Assembly: GCA_001179505.1 (NCBI GenBank)
Contig: CDMY01000274.1
Coordinates: 79,523 to 136,517 of the forward strand
DNA from: Vitrella brassicaformis
Lineage: Eukaryota > Sar > Vitrellaceae
DNA length: 56,995 nt
Direction: 5' to 3'
The translations under genes and the position numbers were made by a program. The notes under the pieces were generated by a model. It was not told where the DNA came from. It saw nothing but the letters and a program-made list of their open reading frames with translations, and did no database searches. Below, piece after piece: positions 34,743 through 47,300 of the stretch (its first letter is position 1; each line of letters starts with the position of its first letter).

Positions 34743-34841
34743 ATATGGAAGTCGCCAGGCGTCGAAACATGGATGTCACAGCCATTGGAAGGGCGAGCTC
34801 GAACTTCTTTTTGCGAGCTCAGACCAGAGGCTACGGAAGAG
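34743..34841. promoter_or_regulatory. Divergent promoter region between genes 9 and 10, with paired GCGAGCTC elements
   Basis: Only 99 bp separate the start codons. Two exact GCGAGCTC copies occur at 34793-34800 and 34813-34820, 20 bp apart, with a T-run (34808-34812) immediately before the second. This is the clearest example of the recurring element. If translation of gene 10 instead starts at the in-frame ATG at 34773, these lie in its coding sequence. Confidence 0.45.
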
Positions 34842-37657
34842 ATGAGAGGGCTCTTTGGAGCCGGGGCGGTGGCGCGCCTTCAACACTCCTGGCAGCGGTG
34901 CTCGAAGACGCTGCCAGGATGGTTGTCGCATCGTCGGCTGTCGACGGTTCCTTTGTCGGAGGCGATGAAGCGGAAGAGGGTGGTGGGGCACTTCGGCGAC
35001 TCATTCACCGAGCCACAGGAGACGCCCAACGAGGGGATGCACCAGAGGTGAACACGTACACACACTCAACTCAATGACTCACAATGATCCATTGATTGAT
35101 TGACTCATTCACTCATTGATTGTGATGTGTGTGTGATGGTGTGTTTGGTTGCTTTGTGTGAGTCAGGTACGGCCAGCAGTTCGACAAGGTGAAGCGCATT
35201 CTGGCGTCGACCAACATGTTCTCCCACGCCCTCATCGAGGAGGAGTGCCTCGAGTACTACAACAACCTCGGGCTCAACGAATACTACTTCCAAACCACCG
35301 CACCTGAAATGATCGCCAAAAACCTGCAGGCACACACACATACACAACACACACAAAACGCATGCAGAGACCCCTATGACATGGCTGTGGCTGTGGGTGT
35401 GGCTCTCTGCGGTGCAGTCGGTGATAGCTGCCAAGATCCTGAATCGTGCGAGCGACAACGACCTGTTTCCGGTGATCCAGCAGGAGACCGACACGGAGGT
35501 CTTCTGGATGGCCCGGTCGTCGCTGCTGAACCGCAAGCAGTCGCAGAACTACCAGGTGGAGCGCATGCTCGAGCAGAAATACCTCAACCTGGGCGGGGTG
35601 GACGTGGCCGGAAAGGTCAAGCCGTGGAGGCTGCAGTGCTACAGGTGCGGTGGCTGGGTGGGTGAGACGGCGGGCAGGCGACGTGTGTGTGTATTACGGG
35701 TGTTAGGTCGACTGGTTCGATCTATGACGACCCTGAGAAGTACTCTGAGCGGCTGCGGACGTACTTCCTGCAGAGGATTGAGTACCCCGAGTACACGCCA
35801 GAGGTGAGGAGCGAGCCACAGACAGCCACTCGGCCACACCATGTGTGTGTTGCCTCTGTGTGTGTGTGTGTGTGTGCAGGAGCTTCAGGGCCTGGAGAAC
35901 AATTCCGAGCTGAAGCGCATCACAGACGTGTATTTCTACGCCAACAAGAAGGGCACCGCCACCGAGGAGATATTCCAGAACCTCGTCAACAGAGTCGTCA
36001 ACGACCCTTCGGGCCTCGGTATCTTCATCAACGTGGTCAGACACAGAGCTGCAACCACCAGATGCAGCCAGGTCACACGTCTGCTTTGTGTGTGTGTGTG
36101 TGTGCGTGCGTGTGTGGCGTGTTCAGGAGCCGCGCGAGGATGGGTATTTCCGTCTGGACATTGCCTTTCGCCGCCACCACATGGTGGCGGACTTCTTCTC
36201 GACGGTCGGCGACACCATCGCCATGTGGGGCATGTACTCACAGCGGAAATACGTCGAGCCGCTCGCAAACGGTCCGTCACGCAGCCCACCAACAACCCAT
36301 TGCCTATTGGATCGCCCGAATGGTGCAGGTGTGACGATGATGACGGCCTTCATCCATTTGCTGCCCGACCCGAACGAGGTGATCCACCCCGAGCTGACGC
36401 TCGAGAAGCGGATATCCCGGGTGGTCAAGGCCCTCAAGATGCAGTATCTCCTGCCCAGGAGCCACTTCACTGACCTCGCACAGGCCCGGCTGCTCAGCGT
36501 ACACGAGGCCGCATACGCGTACGCCGTCTTCCGCTTCATCTACCAGTTCAGCGGAACCGTCGGACCCGCCTTTGCGCGGATTGCCAATGTGCTACAAGGT
36601 GGGGGGGATGGAAGGAGTCAGAAGGTGGTCCGCTCACCGTGTGTGTGTGTGTGTGTGTGTGTGTGTCATGTGTGCAGATTCGGCTGAGGTGTCGAGCCAG
36701 GAGTTGTATGAGGTCCGCAGTCGGCTCAAAAGGCCGCCGTTCTCTGAGGAAACGATCGGTGACGCCGTGGCCAAACATCCAGACATCGTCAGGAAGCTAT
36801 ACAAAGAGTTCCAGGTTCGTTGGGCAAACCATCGGCAGGAAGGAAGCGCACCCACTGTCTTGCTGCCTCTGTGCGTGTGTGCGTATATGTGGTGGGCGTG
36901 TGCTCAGGAGCTGCACCATCCGACGATATACAAGGCGAATGACAACCAGCTAACCCCATTCAACCCCGCAGCACCCGTCGCTGCTGACATCGAGCGGCTC
37001 GACGACCCTGATAGGGTCAGAATATTCGGGTAAGCGCATACGCGCAGACGACAGACGGACAGGACGCCCCCACCACGCACACCTGTCGACATGGGTGTCT
37101 GTGTCTTTCCTTCCTGCCTGTCTGCCTGCCTGTCTGCCTGGCAGGATGTTTCGCGAGTTCAATCAGTATGTGGAGAAGACCAACTTCTGGAAGGAGAACA
37201 AGCTGAGCCTGGCCTTCAGACTCAACCCGTCCTTCCTCCCTGACAGCGACTACCCCGAGAAGCCACACGCCGTCATCTTCGCAGTCGGCAACGGCCTCTA
37301 CGGATTCCACACACGCTTCTCAGAGGTCGCCAGGGGCGGCATACGCGTCGTATGGTCCAACTCACAACAGGTCCGGCTGCACGAACACTTGCATGCCTGT
37401 TGACGCCCTCTCCCTCTCTCTCTCTCTCTCTGCGTGTGTGTATGCGTGTGGACGGGGCAATGTGTGTGCAGGCGTACCTTCAGAACCGGCAGCGCGCGTT
37501 TGACGAGTGCTACAATCTGTCCCGGACGCAGCACAACAAGAACAAAGACATCCCGGAGGGCGGCGCCAAGGGGGTCATCCTCCTGCCCCAGACGTCCGGC
37601 ATCGCGGTCAGACATAAGCGCCAACCCACAGAGGCCATGGATATGCATGGAGCCATT

Positions 37658-37697
<40 letters not shown>

Positions 37698-39642
37698 TGT
37701 GCAGGAAGCGGCTGCGTTGACGCCAGTGGCGTTCAAGAAGTATGTGGACGGCTTGTTGGACCTGCTGCTTCACGACGACCGCATTGTGGACCGGCTGGGG
37801 CACCCAGAAGCCCTGTTTCTCGGTCGGTGAGGAGGAATCGACAGCACCACCACCACACAGCCCGGATGCATCTTGGGTGGGTGATGGGTCCTTCCTGGCC
37901 AGGGCCTGACGAGCACACGGGGACGGGCGGGTTGATGGACTGGGCGGCCAACCATGCCAGACACAGGGGCGCCTGGTTCTGGAAGGTCAGAATACAAAGC
38001 TACCGACCATCACACACCGACTGGCATTCACTCTCTCTTATGTCTGTGTCTGTGTCCAGGGCTTCACGACGGGCAAGGCGCCCAACATGGGTGGCATCCC
38101 ACATGACATCTTCGGCATGACCACCACGTCTGTCGAAGGTTTCATCAATGGCATCCTGCACAAGCTCGGCAGGAAAGAGGACGAGGTCACCAAGTTCATG
38201 ACCGGCGGGCCGGATGGCGACCTAGGATCAAACGGCATACTCATGTCCAAGACCAAGACGGTCGGTATTGTGGACGGCTCAGGGGTGCTCTACGACCCCA
38301 ACGGGCTCGACCGCCCAGAGCTCGAGCGCCTGGCGCACAAGCGCTTCGAAGACGGGCCCGACCAGACGTGTGCCATGCTCTTCGACGCGAGCAAGCTGAG
38401 CCCCGGCGGCTTCAAGGTGTCGATTCACGACAAGGACGTCACCTTGCCCGACGGCACATACGTCCCATCCGGCCGCACCCTGCGGGACGAGTTCCACCTG
38501 ACGAGCACGCTGAGGGCCGATCTGTTCAATCCCTGTGGGGGCCGGCCTGAGTCAATCAACGCGCTAAATGTGCACCGGATGTTCGACAACGAGGACATCG
38601 AGAAGGGGCACCCGCGGTGAGCAGCAAATGTCACCACACACACACACACACATAGGCCATATCGACCTGTGTGCTGTCGTCCCGTCCCATGTCAGGTTTC
38701 AGTATGTGGTGGAGGGCGCCAACGTGTTCATCACGGACGACGCGCGCCGCGTGCTCGAGAAGCGGGGGGTGATCCTGTTCAAGGACGCGTCGGCCAACAA
38801 GGGCGGCGTGACGTCGTCTTCGTTCGAGGTGCTGGCGGCCCTCACCATGACAGACGAGGAGTTCGACCAGCACATGAGGTGCCCGCTGAAGGAGAACGGC
38901 GCCATCGACCTTGACAGAGCCCCCCAATTCTACAAAACGTACTTGCACGAGGACACCGCACGGGCCACCAACACCCACAGGACATCTCTCCCCCTCTCTC
39001 CCTCTCTCTGTGCGCTTGGTGTGTATGCAGTTATGTGGAGCAGGTGAAGCACAAGATCGAGGAGAACGCGAGTCTGGAGTTTGAGGCCCTCTGGCGTGAG
39101 GGCGAGCGCAGCGGCAAGCCCATCTGCGACCTGACCGACATCCTCTCGAGCAAGATCATCGCACTCGACAACCAGATCCAGGCACAGGCCAGGGCATCCC
39201 GCAAGGGCGGGCGTCCCTCGTCGCTCTGGGGCGACCCCGTGCTGCGCGAGGCCACCCTGCAGGAGGCCATCCCCGATGCACTGTGCCCCGGACTTGTCAA
39301 TGTCGAGGGGCTCATGACACGGTGCGTGAATGGGGTGGGAGGTGGGGAGGTACAGATGGATGGATGGATGGATGTGTGTCCGTGTTCAGGATTCCCGAGT
39401 CGTATCTGTTGTCGATCTTCTCCTCCTTTCTGTCTGCCCGCTTCTACTACATCAACGGCATCGAAGCAAGCCCCTTCCACTTCTTCGGTCGGTCAGACCA
39501 CCAACCACGCACGCACCTCCTCTCTGCCTGATTCACTGTGTGTGTGTGTCTTGTCCATCGATCCTCAGACTTTGTTGGTGCGATCCGCACACGTGGCTGG
39601 CAGAGCCTCCGAGAATCCTACAACGAGGACGCCGCCAAGTGA
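34842..39642 (+). CDS. NAD-specific glutamate dehydrogenase (large type), probably mitochondrial
   Basis: Eighteen exons: 34842-35047, 35167-35329, 35418-35644, 35707-35803, 35880-36035, 36127-36271, 36329-36598, 36678-36814, 36908-37029, 37145-37370, 37472-37606, 37705-37822, 37903-37985, 38060-38616, 38696-38938, 39031-39321, 39390-39487, 39569-39642; 3,348 nt, 1,115 aa, phases consistent. It has the length and motifs of the roughly 115-kDa NAD-GDH class: FTTGKAPNMGGIPHDIFGMT, GGPDGDLGSNGI (dinucleotide binding) and YVVEGANVFITDDAR. The reaction is oxidative deamination of glutamate to 2-oxoglutarate and ammonia. The N-terminus from the ATG at 34842 (MRGLFGAGAVARLQHSWQRC) is basic and lacks acidic residues, like a mitochondrial presequence. 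An in-frame ATG at 34773 would add 23 residues with several acidic ones and is less likely. The intron after 35329 uses a GC donor. Confidence 0.92.
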
Positions 39643-41377
39643 TGGACACACACGTGGATGGATGGATGGATGGATGGATGGGCGCCTTCGGTCGGTCTGT
39701 ATGTCTCTATCGCTCACTAGTCAGCTAGGGGAATGGGTGGCTGCATGGATGGCCCGTTGTGTGTATGCTTTTTTCACTGTTGTACAGCTACGCTAAGCTC
39801 ATCCTCGCACAGACAGACAGCCCGGCTTCGCGCTTGTCTTTTCAATTTTCGCCTCAAACAGGCTTATAGGGTGCGAGAGCCACGCACTGTCGGCTGCATG
39901 TGGCGGGTGCGTGTCGGTGTTGTAACCCACATGGGCGTGGGTGCGTTGCGTTGTACAGGTGGGTGGGGGCTGTGTGGGTGGGTCTACCTTTCGTTTGGGT
40001 GAGTCTGTGTGGTGCCTGCCTGCTGGTGCTGTGGTGCCGTTTTTTCCTGTCAACCGCAGATTGGTGCTGCGTGTTGTCTTGTGGGTGTGTCGGTGTACTG
40101 TGTGTGCGACAGACAGACAGACAGAGCGGCAGAGAGAGAGAGGGAGAGAGAGCGGCGGAGAGAGTTAGGTGATGTGGCATAGCGTGATACGGTGACCATC
40201 TATCCAGTGAATGCACCCACTTGTCACCAAAGTATGCTCTCGAGAGACAACCAATGCAAGATCGCAACAGAGGCGAGGAAGCCCGCACACCACAATACAG
40301 ACAAGCCATCATCGGCGACCACCCGTTCTTTCCACACGCACGGGAAACACAGATGGACGGATGACTGCATTGATGGGAATGGATCAAAGGGGCAAATTGA
40401 CTGATTTGCATCTGTATATGCGTCCACGAACTCAGTCAAACACTCCATCGATCGGCCGGCCGTCCAGCCACCGACCGACATGCATGGACACCGCACACAC
40501 ACACACATAGCGATCGGTCCCTTCACGTTACACAATATGCATGTTGTTCCAAGTGCACTCCTCTACGACTACCACTGGCACGTGAGGCATCACCAAGCAA
40601 CTTGTCACCTAGGTTGCGTGGCTAGCTGTCCTCCACCCACTGACAACGCATCCACACGCCCCTTCTGCCTGTCTGCCTGCCACACTACAACAGAGTACGT
40701 GAGGCCTTCAGATGACCGAGCCAGTCATACGACGTGGCAAAAAAAAGTAGCGTAAGTATGTGCATCGCCATGTACTTACATGTGCATCACATCCAATACC
40801 CGACACAGCACTATGCTGCAGCCATGGAGAGACAAGAGACGCGTCGATTACACGTCGTGTGTGGTGTGTGTGCACCCTTGGCTACGCAGATGCGGGCACA
40901 GCTGATAGGTCGAGTGTATTCATTGCCCCGTATCACTCACTACTCACTCACTCACAGCACACAGACAACCCTGGCCACAAATCGTAAGCTCTCAAAAACA
41001 CACGTCGACTACGACCTTATGCATACCGCTTCGTCCATTCTACTACACTAAGTCACATCTCTCTCTGACGCCTTCTCAGCCTCCCTCGCCTGTCTGCGCG
41101 ATTCCAACCAGCTCCGGAGGAGAGACAAGCCGTTCCAGAGCACTGCTGCGGAGGTAAGGACGGCAGAGAGTGTGGTGCGGACCTGTCTGTCGGCTGTGCT
41201 TCGATGCGGGAGACCTCCGACTGATCAAGACCTACATCATCGGATTTCTTGCCGGCCTCCAGTCGAGTGGACACTGAACACATCACCATCACATGTGTGT
41301 GCGTAGTACATATCACGATGACGTAACAAACCGACCTTCGCTAGAGTTGCGAAATATAGTGGAGAAATCGGTAGTCC
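39643..41377. other. Tail-to-tail spacer between genes 10 and 11
   Basis: About 1.7 kb with GGAT repeats (39655-39680), an ACAG run (40109-40124) and AGAG-rich sequence (40130-40165). On the minus strand a short stretch near 41190-41280 looks weakly coding (TRLEAGKKSDD), but no splice to gene 11 keeps the frame, so it was not annotated. Confidence 0.45.
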
Positions 41378-44300
41378 TCATGTCCCGCAATTTCTGCCCA
41401 GCCAGCCAAACAAACATCCAGCCGCGGACATGAGCAGGTCCTCCCTCGTTGCCTTGCTTACGGTGGCGCTGCCGTCGTCGGGTTTCGGCAGGTGGACGAC
41501 CACATGGCCTCCTCGTCGGCTGCGCGTCTCCACTCGCCTCTGCCGCAGGCTCTGCACCAAGAAGGCATTGCTCCACAGGAACTCATGGCTGACCAAACCA
41601 ACACATACACAGACAAATCATCTACTACTGTGCGTGGTGGTGCGTGTGTGTGTATGTGCTTACAAGTCTCCGGGCACGTCTGTGAGTTTGAGTTTCTCTA
41701 TGGCTTCCTGCACGGCGGCTGACGTCAGCTGCATGGCCGTCACCACACGATGCACTGGCCGGCCGGCATACAGAGAGGCAGAAGCAGCAGCAGGGGGGCC
41801 GTCAGCGGAGAGGGCCGCGCTGGACCAGTCATAGAAGACTTTGGGTGAAAAGCGCCGTCTGCCTTCCTCTCTGTGGATGAGCCACGACACTAGAGGGCCA
41901 CTCAGACAACCAGAAACAACTCGGGCTGATTGAAATGAGACGACACACGCAGGCTGATGGAACAGAGGATGATGGTTGTGTGCTCTTCCATTGCCCACCG
42001 AAACCCTTTTTGCGGTCGGTGAGGGCCGTGTAGGTGTAGCCCACTTGCAGCAGGCCATACCGACATATCTGCGTGCCCAGCATGATGTAGTGCACCAGAT
42101 TAACCGCAATGACTACCAGCACAAGGCCGACCGTCAGATCCAGTGAAGTCCCCTCGGGCAGCATGACAACAAAGTGCATGACGAACAGCGACAGGAGCCA
42201 GACCAGCAGCCCACGCAGCTCAGACCGATTGAGGATGTCCATGTTGCCACGATCGAACGGCCAAACAGCGAAATGCAACGCCAGACAGACCGTGGCGACC
42301 ACAGTCCAGCTGAGCAGCTATTGGCGGGGCTGCGCCGTCGCTTGCTGTGCGATCAGCAGCACCAATACACGCCGCATGGCAAAGATGGCGTCCCAATAGT
42401 AAAAGTTCTTGCGATACCCGGCATACAGGAAACCCACTCGCCGTCGAGTGTGGTGGTCCTGCAGGCCGTCTCTGTGTCGCCATAGAAACGCCACGCCGCC
42501 AATGACGGGGGCGAATGTCCAGAGCAATAGACCAGCCACGGCAATCCAGAGGAAAGGGGCATGCTCGGCCGACCGACAGATGACGTGTGAGTCGAGGTCC
42601 ATTCGGGGACGCATGTCATCCATCGGGTCAATGGGCAGCAGGCTGACACTCTCGCCTGGCGCGATAAATATAACACCGTCCACATAGGGATACCATCGAC
42701 ACCGCAGGAGGGCCAGCATGTTCTTGGTCACTGTGGGATGAAGAAAGGTGAGGATGACGACCATCATGGTGCCCCGGTTGTCGAGCCACTGCCGCCATCG
42801 GCCGCTCTTGGGCGGCTCCGCTGACGAATGCTGACAGGAGGGACGCGTCACTGGCTCGGTTCGGGAGTCATTCTGGAATGTGACCGTTCGCTGGTAAGGG
42901 CCGTGTGCGGCGGTGGCGTTGTCGGCTCTGCCATCGGTTACGGACGGCGGTGTCGAGAGGGCTCGGAGGTGGGTGTCGGTGGCCAATGGAGTTGATTGGT
43001 CGCTGCCAATGCGCCGTCTCGACTTGAAGGCATGCCGCGCTTTGTCAAACCCGCTCGCTGCAGCCGTGACACGACAAGGTGGAAACCACCACAATACGTC
43101 GCCCTCTAGGATATGTGTGTATGGTTACCAATGAGGGGCACAGCTGTAAGCCAAATGAGTGGGAGCGCCAGCCACATGGCATGGCGATATAACACGCATT
43201 CGTCGCCCACGTAAGGCCTCAGCACACACTCGCACACCTGTTCGATTGGTGTCCGTGTGTTGTGTTGGTGTGCTGACTGTGATGTGATCCATGGCTACCT
43301 GATAGCTTTGCGCGATGCCGCCATCCCAGGCGAAGAACCTGCCGAGCAGCGACGATATCTGGTCGCCCCAGATGGACGACTTGTCAAACGCGAGAAAGGC
43401 CAACCCGCACACCTGCACACACACCCCACCAGCAACAACAGAGAGGTGATGAGAGGCGAGTGCACGTCTTTCTGCATCTCGTAACGTACAGCGGTGATGT
43501 GCGAGAGTCCGATTTTGGTCAATTGAGAGGGCACCTCAGCGCCCAGAGACGAAGCCGCCCTGCACACACACAGACACACACACATACACACACACACACG
43601 CACACGCAACACGAAAATCGATCGACTTAAAAGTCTTGCGTGAGAGGTGGACCGTTCCGCGAGTGCTGTGAGTATGAAGATGGCCATCAGAGTGGCAACC
43701 AGGAGGAGCACATTGACAACCGCAATCTGCCACAGCGGGGCACACTCGGTGCACGGCTGCTGGGGCGTCTGACGCGAGAAACCCGCCTTGCACCGAGAGC
43801 ACACAAAACCCTCATGCCCTTCCTGTGTGACACACAAACAAGGCAAGAACGAAAAAATGGCGTTTCTCGGAGGGATGCAATTGGCTCTTACCGAGCATAT
43901 GTTGAGGCCATTTGTCTTGTTGGTGCCTATACAGGCCGACGGCAACGGGCACGGCGTCACTATCGGCAACGAGGTCAACCTAGCGCCATATCTGAGAGAC
44001 ACCAAGACCTCGCTCACTTGCCTGCTCGGCAGTCGCCTTTTGTCCTTACGTCGTCACTTCACGAGTGGCATTGTGGGATGAGCCAGCCGACTGCAGCTGG
44101 ACAGTGAGCTGAAAGAAGCCCGGCAGCACGCTCGCATTGTAGTTCACGGGAACGGAGCAGTCCAATCCAGGCAAACAGTCCTGGCAGATCCAGGCGATGC
44201 GACTTCCATCAGCGCCGCCTTTGCGCACGCCGATAGACCCAGCCGTACACGGCTCGCACGGCTCCTCGCCGCGCTGGTGGCCAAGACGGCAATAGCACGC

Positions 44301-47300
44301 AGGTGAGCCTTCCTCAGAACCTGCATACACACGCGTAGACCAACAGTGTAAGTCGCAAGGGCTACTGGAATGTGTTTGTTCCATCTCTGACCTGCATCAT
44401 CGGGGCATTGTTTGCACGTTTGTGTGCCGATTTCTCTGTTGCTGTATGTGTCAGGGGGGCACTTGGTGCAGTTGATGCCGGTGCCCTCGTATCCGGGCAG
44501 GCACCGACACAGGGCATCCGAGGCGAAGGTGTAGTCGACCTGTGCGAGCAGGGAGAACACTAGTGAGCACAGTGGGTACAATCAGCACATGTACTCGTTC
44601 TGTGTACTTGACCATACGGAATCTGACCTCAAGCCTGTTGTGTACCGAGCAGAACTCCGTGCATTCGAACCGCTCCTCACCGTTCTCCAACGTCCGCACG
44701 ACATATCCTGCACCAACCATGTCCAACCACATGCACTGATGTGGACTGACGCACTGCAGTGGGTATCTGCTCTCCGTGTGCTGTGACAAAGGGCCTACTG
44801 TACCCTGCGGGTCGGGCACCAGTGGCGTCACGCGTGGATCGTCGTACGCAGTTAATGATGGGCACCGAATGAAGCTTTGATGCGCACCGCTTGACCGTCG
44901 CAGATCATTACACTTCTAAACCACATACACCCCCCACAGACACCGATAGAAACACACATATATCGGCCACCAATACATAGGCTCTGCTCTTTTTCTCACC
45001 TCGATGGGTGTAAGGCTGATACACACATCGGTCTGCTCACTTCTCAGGTCTGGATTCTGTGTGAACCTCGCGTAGTCGGATGAAGGCAGCCTAGAGTCGG
45101 GCCTTCCCACTCGTCTCAGTGAGTTGTTACGGATGTCGACGTGGTACAGCGGGGACTCAAACGCTTGAAACGTAGCGATGGCGGTGATGTTGTTGTTGCT
45201 CAAAGAGATTGATCCCAGGTGACGAAATGCTGTCACACTCTCTCTTTCGTCCAAGGAGTCACCCACCTGAGCATACGCACAAAAGAGTGCTGGTTGTGCG
45301 TTTCTTTGTCTGGATGTGGGATCGGCAATTACCTCTGCGGCGTGGCCAAGCAGTCTACGGGGGAATGTCAAGAAGGCCTCACAACGCATCGCGCCGTACA
45401 GATCGCAATTCGATGCATCCAGCACCACCAAACTATCAGGAATACGAAGACACAGCGCAGAAAGCAAATGCCACAAAGCTAGCGATCCTCACTTACTTGT
45501 TCTGCCATTTGAGAGGCATGAAGAACTCAGTCACGTCGACATTGATTGGGTTGTTTGACACGTCCAGCTCGTACAGACTGTCCCAGTCAGGTGGATCCGA
45601 CGACAGCAAATTCAACAAACGTATCCCGCCCGTATCTAGAGTTTCGTCACACAAATGCACACAAGAGAATACATACAAACTCCTGACTACCTGGCTGCCT
45701 GCCTGTCTGGATGTAGTGTGTGTGTGTGTGTGTATCAGAGCTCACCCAAGACACCCGGTTTTTTGCAGGCCCCTTCCGCTGTGGAACCCCACTTGGGCCA
45801 CTGGCTGATGTGATTGTTGGCGAGGTATAGCTTCTCCAAGTTGGGCATTGAGTGAAAGCCCTCCGGCAGAGTGGTCAGAAGGTTGTCGCTCAGATCCAAG
45901 GAACGCAATCTAAGAGAGATTATCCCCCTAAAATGTTCCTTTTGTGTGAGCAGGCGTGTTTCTCACTGACGATTGTGGGATGCTGCCGGTGACTCTCGTG
46001 ATGAGATTATGGTCGAGCCGGGCGTTCTCGAGTTTGGGGAAGACAGACAGGTCAACGGACCCATTCAGACGATTGTGGTCGACCTGTAACCAGTGAAGGC
46101 TCTCGTACCCACGGCCGCGAAGGCTGTGCTCCACAAATCCGACCAGTCTGACGATTCACATGCCCAACCGTTACATGCCCGCAGCACCTGTATAGCGTAC
46201 AGCACACCGGTTGTTATCTGCGGTGATTCTACTGAGGTTCTTGAAAGCCGAAAAGCCGACAGGCAGGTGACCTTCGAACTGAAACGAAAACCCCAACACA
46301 CACGCTGACCAGTAGTTATAGCATGTCGGTCCTCACTATTGGTCATACCGAGTTGTTGCCAACCCACAGTCGCCTGAGGGACGTGAGGTCGCTGAGCGGC
46401 TCTAGTGTGCCGGCAAACTTGTTGCTGCCAATATCAAGAGACTCGATCGACTTCAAGCCACTCAATGAGGGCGGCAACTCACCCGAAAGCTACACACACA
46501 AGCACGGGAAGGCACAGTAACGAGTGCGGCGTTCCCATACCATACATCTTTGCCGTCTGGTGATACCGAGTTCTCGCCAATCCACAGCTGCCTGAGCGAC
46601 GTCAGGTTGCTGAGCGGATCTAGTGTGCCGATAAACTTATTGTTGCGCAAATTCAGATACTCGATCGACTTCCAGCCACTCAAAGTGTCCGGCAAGGCAC
46701 CAGATAGCTGCACGTGCATGAAACACGGGAAGGCACAATAACGCAGTTACAGCCCATATATATACCTGGTTGCCTTTAAGGCTCAATTCGCGTAGATTAA
46801 CCAGTAGCCCTAGTTCAGATGGGATGGGGCCCGAAAGCTAAAGAACACGGGAAGGCACAAGACGTGATTCATCTGTATGGCTTTCGACCTGGTTGACCCC
46901 AAGGTGCAATTGGCGTAGGCGGACCAGTTGCCCTAGTTCTGAGGAAATGGAGCCACTCAAGCCTGCCTCACGCATGGCTAGTCGCGTCAGGCTTCGCGCA
47001 TCGCCCAGCGAAGACGGCAGTGGACCGGAAAACTGACAGCAAAGAGAGAAATAGCCCGCAAACACACATCTACGTGTGTGTTGGTTTTGGCCTACGTACG
47101 TTGTTTCTTGACACACCTAGCTTCTGTAGGCTGTCCATCTTGGTACCCAGCCCGTCCGGCAGCGAGCCAATGAAGTTGTTTTCATATAGATCCAGCCTGC
47201 GCAGCTGGCTTAGTTGCACCAGTGACTGAGGAAGCTCCCCACTCAGCGAATTACCCCGCAGGTTCAGCACCTGCAAGCGAGAGAGGTCGCCGAGATCGTC

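Noticed and set aside
39643-41040. tRNA or other RNA genes in the long spacers
   Set aside because: I looked for A/B-box-like sequence and cloverleaf pairing by eye and found nothing convincing. A tRNAscan run would settle it.
41053-41316. Minus-strand ORF downstream of gene 11
   Set aside because: Parts look mildly coding, but the available donors and acceptors do not join it in frame to the last exon of gene 11.
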